This document shows, piece after piece, positions 1-9,213 of a stretch of 64,000 nt of DNA. Position numbers and translations under genes: made by a program. Origin of the DNA: Cryptomeria japonica (taxonomy: Eukaryota; Streptophyta; Pinopsida; Cupressales; Cupressaceae); NCBI RefSeq assembly GCF_030272615.1, contig NC_081405.1, positions 22,050,047 to 22,114,046 of the forward strand, read 5' to 3'. The notes below the pieces were generated by a model. It ran no database searches and was not told where the DNA came from. It saw only the letters and a list, made by a program, of their open reading frames with translations. The stretch's first letter is position 1. The number at the start of each line of letters is the position of its first letter.

Positions 1-153
1 ATGATGCCATATATCCTTGTAAATAGACATATATATTTGATTATAATATTTTTAATGGATCGAGAGTGCATGTGCATTCTCCATTCTCCATCTTTCTTTG
101 GTGCTAGTACTATAGGTAGCACACATGAAATCAAACTCTCTTGAATCAATCAT
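1..153 (-). pseudogene. Ty3/gypsy reverse transcriptase fragment (G0, RT fingers)
   Basis: The reverse complement translates as LIQESLISCVLP, then VLAPKKDGEWRM, then a degraded SRSIKNI stretch. This matches the classic gypsy RT N-terminus (...ES.SPC..P..L.PKKDG.WRMC.D.R.IN.I). It continues directly from the ELLKK end of the 6766 fragment across element A; the joined codon at the A insertion is TGA where Trp or Gly is usual. The fragment runs off the left edge of the window. Confidence 0.85.
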
Positions 154-933
154 TGTTAGGATTCCCAAAGATATTGAGAGGGGGGGTGAATCAGTATCTG
201 ACCGGTTAGTAAATTTTCTGAACTTATTATATGAAAAGCATTCCAAAACTGTGTACCAGTAAACCAAAATTAATGCAGCAAATAAGAGCAATAAGAACAA
301 CATGAAAAGCACACCATAACACAATATTTTAATGAGGAAACCCGATGTGGGAAAAATCTTGGTAGGATTTGTGACCCACAATATTCGCTTATTGGCCAAT
401 AAGAGAATATTACTATTACAATAGGGGCTTGCACATGTAGGAAGGCCAACTGCCCAAAGCTCACTACTTACATACAAAAGGAGAAGTCTCACTGACTTAC
501 AAAAGTGGATTGTGAAAATCCAATGTCATGTATTGCTACAAAAGGGCATCTGCTATGCCAGATCCAGTACTGGTTTAAGCTATGTAATAATCATAAACCC
601 TTATCCAAAGTATGCCTTACAATTTGCACATTAGGTCTACAAATAATCTAACCACATCCATACCTAAATGATCTACAAGATCTCATACTTATATGAGTCT
701 TATTACAATGTCGGCTTACAAAAAGATTTTACAGTTAAATACAAAATATAATTAAACAAAATTCATGTCGGCCATGGTGTCGGTAATCAATCTTTTTGGT
801 GCCAGTGAACTATATGTCGGTGTAGAGTCTGCTAGTGTCGGTGCCTGCTGGTATCATATGATTGTAAGGTTTCCATCAATGAAAATACCTTCAATCACCT
901 ATGATATATCATTGGAGTGTGCATTTTCCAACA
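154..933 (-). repeat. 3' LTR of element A
   Basis: Direct repeat of 5974-6760, 780 bp. On the minus strand it starts TGTTGG and ends CCTAACA. It carries the C-rich motif (plus-strand GGGGGGGTGAATCAG, from 180) found near the LTR ends of B, D and F, and a GTGGGAAAAATC-type stretch near 347 common to copia LTRs of this kind. Confidence 0.9.
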
Positions 934-935
934 AT

Positions 936-947
936 CTCCCCCTTTGG
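936..947 (-). other. Polypurine tract of element A
   Basis: On the minus strand CAAAGGGGGAGA lies two bases upstream of the 3' LTR, the normal site for plus-strand DNA priming. Two further PPT-like tracts lie at about 1052-1059 and 1103-1112. Confidence 0.85.
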
Positions 948-1339
948 CATTAATGGCAACACTCATGAGAAAAATCCAATGTGTCCAAAAAAATGTTATC
1001 CAAAAGAATCTGCCAAAATGTCTTATCAAAACTGTGTTATCAAAATGTATGCTCCCCCTGATCTGATGATGTCCCTGCTAATCATTTTTCTCATCTCCAC
1101 TACTCCCCCTTTGGCATCAATGACAAAGGTTGTCATTCACTACCAATGGAGTGTGGTTCCTACCTAGATCCTTGTAACTAGTGGGTTACAATCTGATAGA
1201 TGTTCGTCAATGCAAAATTTTGATTGTCACTGAACCTTTCGCTATCCTTTAATGTTGCTTATGTTCTCTAAATTGTATCGGTGAGCAGGTGCATTTTCTC
1301 TTCTGGTGTCTTAAGTCATGGAACCAGAGCCTAAGAAAT
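948..1339 (-). other. 3' non-coding region of element A with repeated PPT-like tracts
   Basis: About 390 bases between the ORF2 stop and the PPT. They contain no plausible coding frame. They hold extra CTCCCCCT blocks (PPT-like on the minus strand) at about 1052 and 1103. The text around 1103-1125 (CTCCCCCTTTGGCATCAATG) closely repeats the true PPT neighbourhood at 938-955. Confidence 0.6.
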
Positions 1340-4300
1340 TTATTTTCTCAAAGAAATGAGGTAATCCAGTTTAGGGCCTAGTTTGCATTTTAAATCCTTT
1401 GCCTTAAACTTTATTTTTTCTTTATCTTTTTCTAACTTTTCAATTTTCTCCTCAAGAACTGCAATATTCTTTTCAACTTCCAAAAATGAATCTGATGTTC
1501 CTATTAAGTTGTCAACAATATTGTTGATGTCTATTTGTGCATTGTTGATCTCTAAATCTATGTCCTCTGTCAAAATATAAGTTTTGCAGGTATCTTTGTA
1601 TAGTTTCTTGAAATCCAAAATTGTTTTTCCTAGTGCCGGTAATAAGGTTTCCATTTGTTCCTTATTCTTCTTCACTGTCTCCTCAAAGAATTTTTCTTTC
1701 TCCTTATTCATTTTCTCTTTGAATGTATCTTCATTTATCAGGTCCAATGTTATTAGGTTGTCGGTTATATACTTAGACAATGTGTCTAATTGGCTCAAAG
1801 AATCTTTATTATCTATGTTACACTTTGGAGCTATCATCTTCAAAATTGGTAAAGTGTCATCTATAGCCTTATAAGCTTGTGCATTACACTCTGTTATTTT
1901 GTTTATTGAATCCAAGAGTACATCTGTTACATTTGTAGGCCTAAATTCAGTCATTGATGTACCAGATGACTGTCCAACTGTTCTCACAATCTGTAGTCCA
2001 CCGGTTGTAGTGATAGCTTTGCTTTCCTCTTTCTCCAGAGGGTCAGTTTGTGTTTGCATTTCACCAAAGGCTTGGGCTTTTTAGATGTAGTCGGTGGTAC
2101 AGTCTGAGTAGGTACCTAAGAAGGAACTTGTTGCTCTACCTATTTCTCTATGTTTTCCTTAGCAAGAGCCTGTTGCTCTGATGGTTTCTCTGTTTGTGCT
2201 TCAGATGATTTCACTGTAGTGTCCACTACCGATTTTTCTTTATTTACCTTTGTGTTGTCTACTATCGGTGACTCAGTTGGTTTTTTAGTTTCAGTAGTTG
2301 TTGGTGCCTCAGTAGATGCAACAGTATGCACATCTGTGGTCTCTTCCTTTCCAGTGTCTGGGGGTTCATTTGATCCTTTAGTTTGTTGTTGTTTCCCAAT
2401 TCCAATCTTTTCAACTCCAACATTTTCTACTGGTGGCTCTGTTGCCACATCTGTCTTCTCAATTGATTCCTTATCCACCACAATATTGACTTCCTGAGTG
2501 TCAATGTTCATTGTGTATAACACCTTAGAATCAGGATTCATATCCTCGTGTGGTGTTTCCATACTCTCAGTTGCCGGTTGTGTGTCAACAGTTTCTACCA
2601 GTGGAGTATCAGAGAGAGGTGGGGGCAATTTATCAGTTATCTTTAAGCTCAGAGGTCCACCTACCTTACCTTTCCCCTTATCCTTCTGGTAGACTTTGAT
2701 AGTCTTTGGTCTCTTAAGTTCTTCCTATTTTTCTTTCTCTACAAAAAATATGTCCCACTTATCTGTTGTTTCTTAAGTGGAGCTCACTAGGTGAACTGCA
2801 AGTAGCTTTTCTATTTTGATTTTCTTATCTAACTCCACAATGGCTACCCATCTAGCTTCTAGTCTTCTATACATATCATTGGGTATGTCATCTACAATCT
2901 CCATCAAAAATTTCTTATAAATGTCTAAGTGTAAGATTACACTATTTTCTATGCTCTCCTTTTCATCATTTGATAGTGTGTTATACAACTTGCTGCTATT
3001 TGTCAGTTTGCCATCTTCAGTGATCTCTTCCAAAAGTTTGTCAAAAGTAGGAATAACATGTTTCCTCTTCTTTGGTGTCATCTTTTTAGCTGGGGGCCTC
3101 ACTGCCTGTTATTTTTGTCTTATCTTTCTGGGTGTAGGTGAGGGTGTCGGTGAGGGTTTTCTTTTTCTTTCTACCCTTTTGAATACAACCGGTATCTCAC
3201 TATCAGAAGTAGTAGCAACCGGTGAGAGATGTGTCTCCGGTTGTATTCCTTCCAATTCACTCTCCTTAATACCAATCTTATTCAAAACATCTTCCTTTAT
3301 TGTTTTTGCCTGTCTTGAACCTCTCCTAACTATCTACTCAGTTTTCTTAACTCTTTTTTGAGATTGAATGCCACTTTCAATTGTTTCAGCATTGCCAAAT
3401 ACTTTTTCTTTCAGTTCCTTAGGGGCTTCTTAGAGGGATTTTGCATAATTTTAAACTATGTTGTCATCAGCCTCATATCCCATCTTTGTAACCCAAACAG
3501 TCCTAGGGATAATTGTCTCCATCTAGATTTCATCTTTCTTGATCACAAAGCATATCTCTTTTTGATACTTATCAACAATTTCTTGAGATAGCCTTATTCT
3601 TGTCTTCATTCTTGCTTCAAAGTTTGAATATATTCATTTATGTTTTTCTCTCTATCATCTCCCATGTTGTTTAGTATGTCTAATAGTTGCTTTCCTACCG
3701 GGATATCAAAACCAAAGTCTTTCCTACCAATACCGGGTACTTCCTTGGTAATGTATAACATTAAGCATACAAACAAGTTACCAAATCTGAAAGTTCCCTT
3801 CTTATCACCTTTGATTTTCTTTAAGTTGTCTATCAGTTCATCTTTAAGCCATTCACATACATCAATTCTTGCATTGTCATTCACCATGTCATATGCACTT
3901 TTAATACATAATCTAGAGACAGAGTTTAGTCTGTTTGCATGTGTAGCCTTATAACCAAGAATCATACTGACAAATCTAACATTGATGTCCTTCACATCAT
4001 TGACTCTTAGGGATCTTTTGTCAAATGTTGCACTGGTTAAGTTCATCATAGTGTTATTTGAAACTTTCTTAGTTCTGTCAGGCCTGCTACCGGTGGAAGG
4101 TAAGCCTGTTACTGTCATAACTGCCTCTTTAGTGATCTTATGGATGGAATCCAACCAGAAGAACTCTCCATGAACTCTTCTCAAGACTATTCTTATCACA
4201 TCTTTAGGAAAATCAGGGATACTAAGAATATCCACAAAGCCTAGGGTTTCCACTATCTTGTGTTCCGCTTTAACATTACCATTTTCATCACAAATTATAG

Positions 4301-4529
4301 TCCTATACATGTTTATTATATCTTCAGCTCTTAGTTCCTCAATATGACAATGTATATACATTTTAGGATCCTCTGCATAATCTACTCCCTTAAGTATTTT
4401 TGAAAATGCTCCTAGGGTATCATCTTTCTTCACAATTTTGGGAGTAAGTTTGAACACCGGTCTAGGGCGCTTGATAACTTCAATCACAGTAGATTTTGCA
4501 ATGAATTCAGGTGCAAATGAAGAAGCCAT
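1340..4529 (-). pseudogene. Element A ORF2: long protein of unknown function (about 1,060 codons), degenerate
   Basis: The reading starts at an ATG at 4529 (MASSFAPEF...). About 307 codons are open to a TGA at 3606-3608; an overlapping frame with an ATG at about 3611 then continues through a basic Pro/Lys-rich segment (SPTPSPTPRKIR), a helical segment (2773-3102), a Thr/Glu-rich low-complexity segment (2140-2628) and a C-terminal coiled coil (1340-2059), ending at TAA. Several in-frame stops are TAG or TAA, and a one-base shift lies near 2070-2080. The N-terminal block is compact, with landmarks such as GEFFWLDSIHKIT and VTGLPSTGSRPD; I do not recognise the family. It occupies the place of pol yet has no protease, integrase or polymerase motif. 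Whether the TGA at 3606 was a true stop or marks a frameshift in one longer gene is unclear. Confidence 0.6.
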
Positions 4530-4819
4530 AGTTATAGATACCTCAATCTGCCTTTAGGATGAATTGCTTCACTTTTCGCTGTGGATGCCTTCGCTCGGGA
4601 TTTTTGTGCTCTCTGGAGATTTGAATGCTTGGTGAATGAAAAAGAGCCAAAACACTTGCTTTATAATGTTATTTCTTTCAACTGCCACATTTAATGCCTG
4701 TTGGTTAAGTCAAAAACTTTACTCATCTGCCAGTAAAGAAGTAATCCAACTTCTCACCATCAACCGAGGGTTAATTAGCATGTTTTCAATTTGTTGCCAT
4801 ACCCCCAAAGGATTATTTC

Positions 4820-5902
4820 TCAGTTAGATGAAGAATCTCCTGCCGGTGGAGTGATACTCTGTTCTACTGGTGAAGGAATAACTTCACTAACATTCATGTT
4901 AGACTTTTTAATCCATTGTTTTGAAAATTCTTTCTTTACCTCTTCAACATTTTCTTTCCCTTTCAAACTGGGTCCTTAGTTATTAGTCAGTGATGCCTTA
5001 CTTCTACAGAATTTTGCAATATGTCCAATTTTGTTACAAGCATAACAAGTCACATTGTTTTTCTAAATATCTTTCCCATATACTATGCTGGTATGTGTTC
5101 TGCATTGATTAGATAGATGTCCAAATCTTCCACAAATATAACATCTTACATTCATTCTACAATTTTTTGAATTATGACCAACCTTATTGCATTTAGAACA
5201 TTGACTAGTGGGTGTATTAGTGTTCTGATAATTTCTAGATCTACACTGATTTTCTCTATGACCATACTTGTTACAGTTAAAGCATTTCCCATTGAATTTA
5301 TAAGCATTAGGTTGTCTTATCGGTATGCTATGATCATGATTGTTTGCAGTACCAGAGCTTTCACCAACTTCAAAGCCAAGGCCATTTGTATCTCCATTAG
5401 GTTTTTTATTCTTCAGCATGTCATCAAGTTCTTCTGAACTTTTCTTGAATTTCTCCTTGTGTTGATTTGCAGTAGCCAACTCATTTTCCAAGAAATCTTT
5501 TTGTCTCATGAGTCCAGTTCTATCATTTTGTGTATGCATCAAATCTATCTTTAACATATCATTTTCATGACTGAGTCTTCTAACCAAGTCATCTTCATTC
5601 TTCTTTCTATCTTTGATGTCTTTACTAAATCTCATAGCCATATCTTGCATCTTATTCTTCATTGTACTATTTTCTTGTCTCAGCTTGTTCACAAGGTCAT
5701 TAAGAGTTTCTTTCTCATCATCATCACTCTACATCTTCTCAGAATGTTCTCTTCTTTTGTTCCTAGCAATAGTGAGATTTTTCTAAAGTCCTTGAATGAT
5801 TTCCTATGCAGCCTTCAGATCATCTTCAAGTTTGATATTCTTCACTTTTTCTACATCATAGTCTGCAAGAGATGTTTTAAGTTGCTTCCTCAAGTTCTCC
5901 AT
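4820..5902 (-). pseudogene. Element A ORF1: gag-like coiled-coil protein with four CCHC zinc knuckles
   Basis: The first ATG after the primer site is at 5902 (MENLRKQLKTS). The frame runs about 360 codons to TGA at 4820-4822. The N-terminal half is charged and coiled-coil-like. The C-terminal half has four zinc knuckles: CFNCNKYGHRENQC, CSKCNKVGHNSKNC, CYICGRFGHLSNQC and CYACNKIGHIAKFC. About five in-frame stops break it, nearly all TAG, three of them before 5692. Zinc knuckles bind RNA in retroelement Gag, so an RNA-packaging role is inferred. The usual copia gag (UBN2-type) domain seen in B, D, F and H is not evident. Four knuckles is unusual, since copia Gag normally has one. Confidence 0.7.
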
Positions 5903-5960
5903 CTCTACCGGTGTTAGAATCTTCCTCAAGCTATTAGGATTTTGAAAATAGAGGACCAAG

Positions 5961-5971
5961 ATCTGATACCA
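5961..5971 (-). other. Primer binding site of element A
   Basis: On the minus strand TGGTATCAGAT follows the 5' LTR after two bases. It matches the initiator-Met tRNA primer site TGGTATCAGAGC apart from the decayed 3' end. Confidence 0.8.
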
Positions 5972-5973
5972 AT

Positions 5974-6760
5974 TGTTAGGATTCCCAAAGATACTGAGAA
6001 GGGGGGTGAATCAGTATCTAACTGGTTAGTAAATTTTTTGAACTTATTATATGAAAAGCATTCCAAAACTGTGTACCAGTAAACCAAAATTAATGCAGCA
6101 AATAAGAGCAATAAGTACAACATGAAAAGCACACTATAACACAATATTTTAACGAGGAAAAATGATGTGGGAAAACCCTCAGTGGGATTTGTGACCCACA
6201 ATATTCACTTACTGGCCAATAAGAGAATATTACTATTACAATAGGGGCCTAGACATGCAGGAAGGCCAACTGCCTAAAGCTCATTGCTTACATACAAAAG
6301 GAGAAGTCTCATTGACTTACAAAAGTGGATTGTGAAAATACAATGTCATGTACTGCTACAAAAGGGCATCTGCTATGCCAGATCCAGTACCAGTTTAAGC
6401 TTTGTAATAATCATAAACCCTTATCCAAAGTTTGCCTTACAATTCACACATTAGGTCTGCAAATAATCTAACCACATCCACACCTAAATGATCTACAAGA
6501 TCTCATACTTATATGAGTCTTATTACAATCCACCATGTCGGATTACAAAAATATTTTACAATTAAATACAAAATATAATTAAACAAAATTCTTGTCGGCC
6601 ATGGTGCCGGTAATCAATCTTTTCGGTGTCGGTGAACTGTATGCCGGTGTAGAGTTTACTGATGCCGGTGCCTATCGGTATCATATGATTGTAAAGTTGC
6701 CATCAATTACAATACCTTCAATCACCTACAATATCTCATTGGAGTGTGCATTTGCCAACA
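5974..6760 (-). repeat. 5' LTR of element A
   Basis: 787-bp direct repeat of 154-933 with the same terminal sequences, next to the ATCAT target duplication at 6761-6765. Differences from the 3' LTR are scattered and mostly single transitions. Confidence 0.9.
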
Positions 6761-7770
6761 ATCATTTCTTCAATAACTCTTGAACTTGTGTATTTAACTC
6801 CTCATTCTTTGTAGAAGTCATTCTATGGGTTAACTTATTTGAAAAATTATCTCCTAGTATCATATCCATTTGGTGAATAATCCTCCTCACAAGTGAAAAC
6901 CCCTTAGGTACATTATTTGAAAAAATGTCATGAAACTCTTCTAATAGATCTAATACTTACAATAGTATATCTTCATCTTCTTCTTTATGAACTCTATGTA
7001 TCAATGCCTAACATATATGTTTGTGCTTCATTCCATCAAAAAAAATTCTACCATCAACTAAACAAATTCTTGCACTACTAATTACCTTTTCTTCCACTTT
7101 CTTTCGAGGCTTCAACTTGTGGTGAACTTCATCCTTTGTCAAGGAATAAGTGTTGACATATCCATCACATGGTACCTCATCATGGTAATTCCCACTCTTG
7201 AACTTTACTAAAAATTTCTCATTAGCAAAAGCTTTGTGGTCCTTCTATAATAGTGCAATTTGATATGGATGTGCATGTATCCTTCTCTCCAACTATAATT
7301 TCTCAACCATATCCTTTGAAAAAAGATTATCTAAGCTACCACTATCAATGATAACATTATAAACTTTACCTTTACACTTGCACCTTGTGCAAAATGAAAT
7401 TTTTCTTTGAGATGGAGATTTCTCCTTAGTTAGCAAGACTCTTCTTGTGATAGAAACTTTTCTAAACTACATATTCAAAATCTTTAGATGCATCATCTTT
7501 ATCTATATTTACAACATGTGTATTGTCTTGAAGTCTTCTACTTGTATTTCCTTGATGTTGTGGATTCTCATATGCTCAATGTCCTACACACTAGAAATGG
7601 GTTCCACAAAATCCTCCTCTTCTAGGTCCTCATTCAAACCTTCCTCTTCCTCTTGGGTCACTATTATTCTGCTCACAAAGTTGATAGGAATTATCTCCTT
7701 TCTGGTTGTGAATATTGCTAGCTTCTTCATTCTTCCTTTAGTCTCCACATGGTCTTGTGTTTATCCTTCC
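6761..7770 (-). pseudogene. Ty3/gypsy gag end, protease and RT start (G0)
   Basis: Reading from the right on the minus strand: an RGRGRF/GGFCGTHF gag C-terminal segment, then RRVLLTKEKSPSQ, then the protease-like NVIIDSGSLDNLFS, then RICLVDGRIFFDGM, then an IIHQMDMI... THRMTSTKNEELN stretch ending ELLKK. This is the standard gypsy order gag-protease-RT. It contains several stops and at least one frame change near 7440-7480. Its upstream continuation is 40830-41510 across element B, and its downstream continuation is 1-153 across element A. Confidence 0.85.
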
Positions 7771-9157
7771 TGTTGGATGTAAAGGGGATATTGTTGGATG
7801 TTGTTGAGAGTTTGTTGGAATTATGTGTTTTCATTGATGCCAACATATCCTTCTGTGTATTCCAGTGTCGCAGTCAGATTAAATGAGTTAATTTGGTCAG
7901 TGTGTTGTGGATGAGATGATGCGGTTTAATGGGTTTCAAGATAAGTATCTACAGTTAATTCAGCATAATTTTTAGTGGTCCGCGTGATGATTTGATCGAC
8001 TTATGGGATATAGTATTGAGGATATTATTCAGTTGTTCATGTTATTTGATATTTTGGTTTGTGCTTGGAATTGCTCCGGAATTGCTATATCTTTAGTTGT
8101 GGATGTATGGGATGTGTTCTAGACATTATTGTGTATCCTCAATTCGACTAGTTCATGGTTTGGATGTCAACAAGTGAATCTTTCATGTTGACAATCAGAT
8201 TTGATATTGTTCTTAATCTCTAGTGAGATGGTGATGATTCTAGTAATTCAAGTTATTGCGATCGTTATGGTAAAATTCAAGTTGCTTGTGAATATTTCTA
8301 GATCATGTTCTATGCGTATTGGCAGTCTGCATTGATTATTATACGTGTTATTGAATATTTTCCTTGTCTGGTGATGTTCTTCATGTTATGTGACATTCTT
8401 GGTGATTTTAGTGTGCTACAAATGATCAAGACATAATTCTTGGAGGTGTTTCATATTTGTAGTATTGATTTGGGTCCATACTAAGTCTTAGTTGACATTG
8501 TTTTGGTCCACATGTATTATTGTAGCATGTGAGGATATTATTTTGTAATTTGTATTGAGGGTTTGGCCGACCTTGAAATATAGGTTGATGGTTTGTATAA
8601 ATATATAAAATAATCATGTAAGATGTATGTTTGCGAGTGTCTGCATTGTATATGTGAGTGTATGATCGAATTGGATGTGCGAACAATTAATCTGATCTTT
8701 CAAAAGTGTCAAGAAGAGAAGTATTATAGATCAATGCGCTTAACCGGAACTATACTCAAGCATTTTGAGATGCTATTTTCATAGTTCATATGATCTTGAT
8801 TGTAGTCTGAATGTCTTTGTAAGTCAGTGAGCCTTCCCTTAAGGTTGTATCCTTTCTGGGTTTCTTATTTTGAGCAATGAGCTCTAGGTAGTGTGCCTGA
8901 ATGCATGTGCATTCCCATTGTAATATTCACATTTACTCCTAATAGGGTATTATCTCATTGTGGATAGGTTCCCATTGTGGTTTTTCCCTTAATCGGATTT
9001 TCCACATAAAAAATCTTTGTGTTATGTGTGTTATTGATGTGGTGTTGTTTCATACTTTAATTGTTAATTATCAAATCTATTTTGTGGCTTAAGTTACAGT
9101 AAGTTTTGGTGCAAATTGATTCACCCCCCCTCTCAGTTTGCTGCATTGTTGCCAAAA
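7771..9157 (+). repeat. 5' LTR of element B
   Basis: 1,387-bp LTR starting TGTTGGATGTAAAGGGG and ending ...TTGCCAAAA, where the 3' copy has the canonical ...CCAACA. The start is fixed at 7771 by the CTTCC duplication, although a second TGTTGGATG at 7792 looks like an LTR start. Near the 3' end is the shared ATTCACCCCCCCTCTCAG motif (9118-9136). Confidence 0.88.
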
Positions 9158-9159
9158 AT

Positions 9160-9171
9160 TGGTATCAGAGC
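9160..9171 (+). other. Primer binding site of element B
   Basis: TGGTATCAGAGC, a perfect copia initiator-Met tRNA site, two bases after the 5' LTR. Confidence 0.9.
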
Positions 9172-9213
9172 TAGATCCTTCAAAAAAAACTTGATCACTT
9201 CATGAGATCTGGG

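Larger units (their letters stand above)
154..6760 (-). mobile_element. Element A: complete non-autonomous copia-type LTR retroelement
   Basis: A 6,607-bp minus-strand element has LTRs at 154-933 and 5974-6760 with TGTTGG...CCTAACA ends on its own strand. It is flanked by the perfect 5-bp target duplication ATCAT (149-153 and 6761-6765). It has a copia-type primer site (5961-5971) and a polypurine tract next to the 3' LTR (936-947). The internal part encodes only a CCHC zinc-knuckle protein and a long unknown protein. No protease, integrase, RT or RNase H motif was found in any frame I read. It sits inside the RT of gypsy element G0. Confidence 0.9.

Noticed and set aside
52-492. Minus-strand open frame of 146 codons in the left LTR of element A
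   Set aside because: It runs from LTR into the flanking gypsy RT and has no family resemblance; it is a by-product of the insertion.
7792-9157. 5' LTR of B starting at the second TGTTGGATG
   Set aside because: The base set before it (GATAT) does not match the 3' flank; the CTTCC duplication requires the start at 7771.
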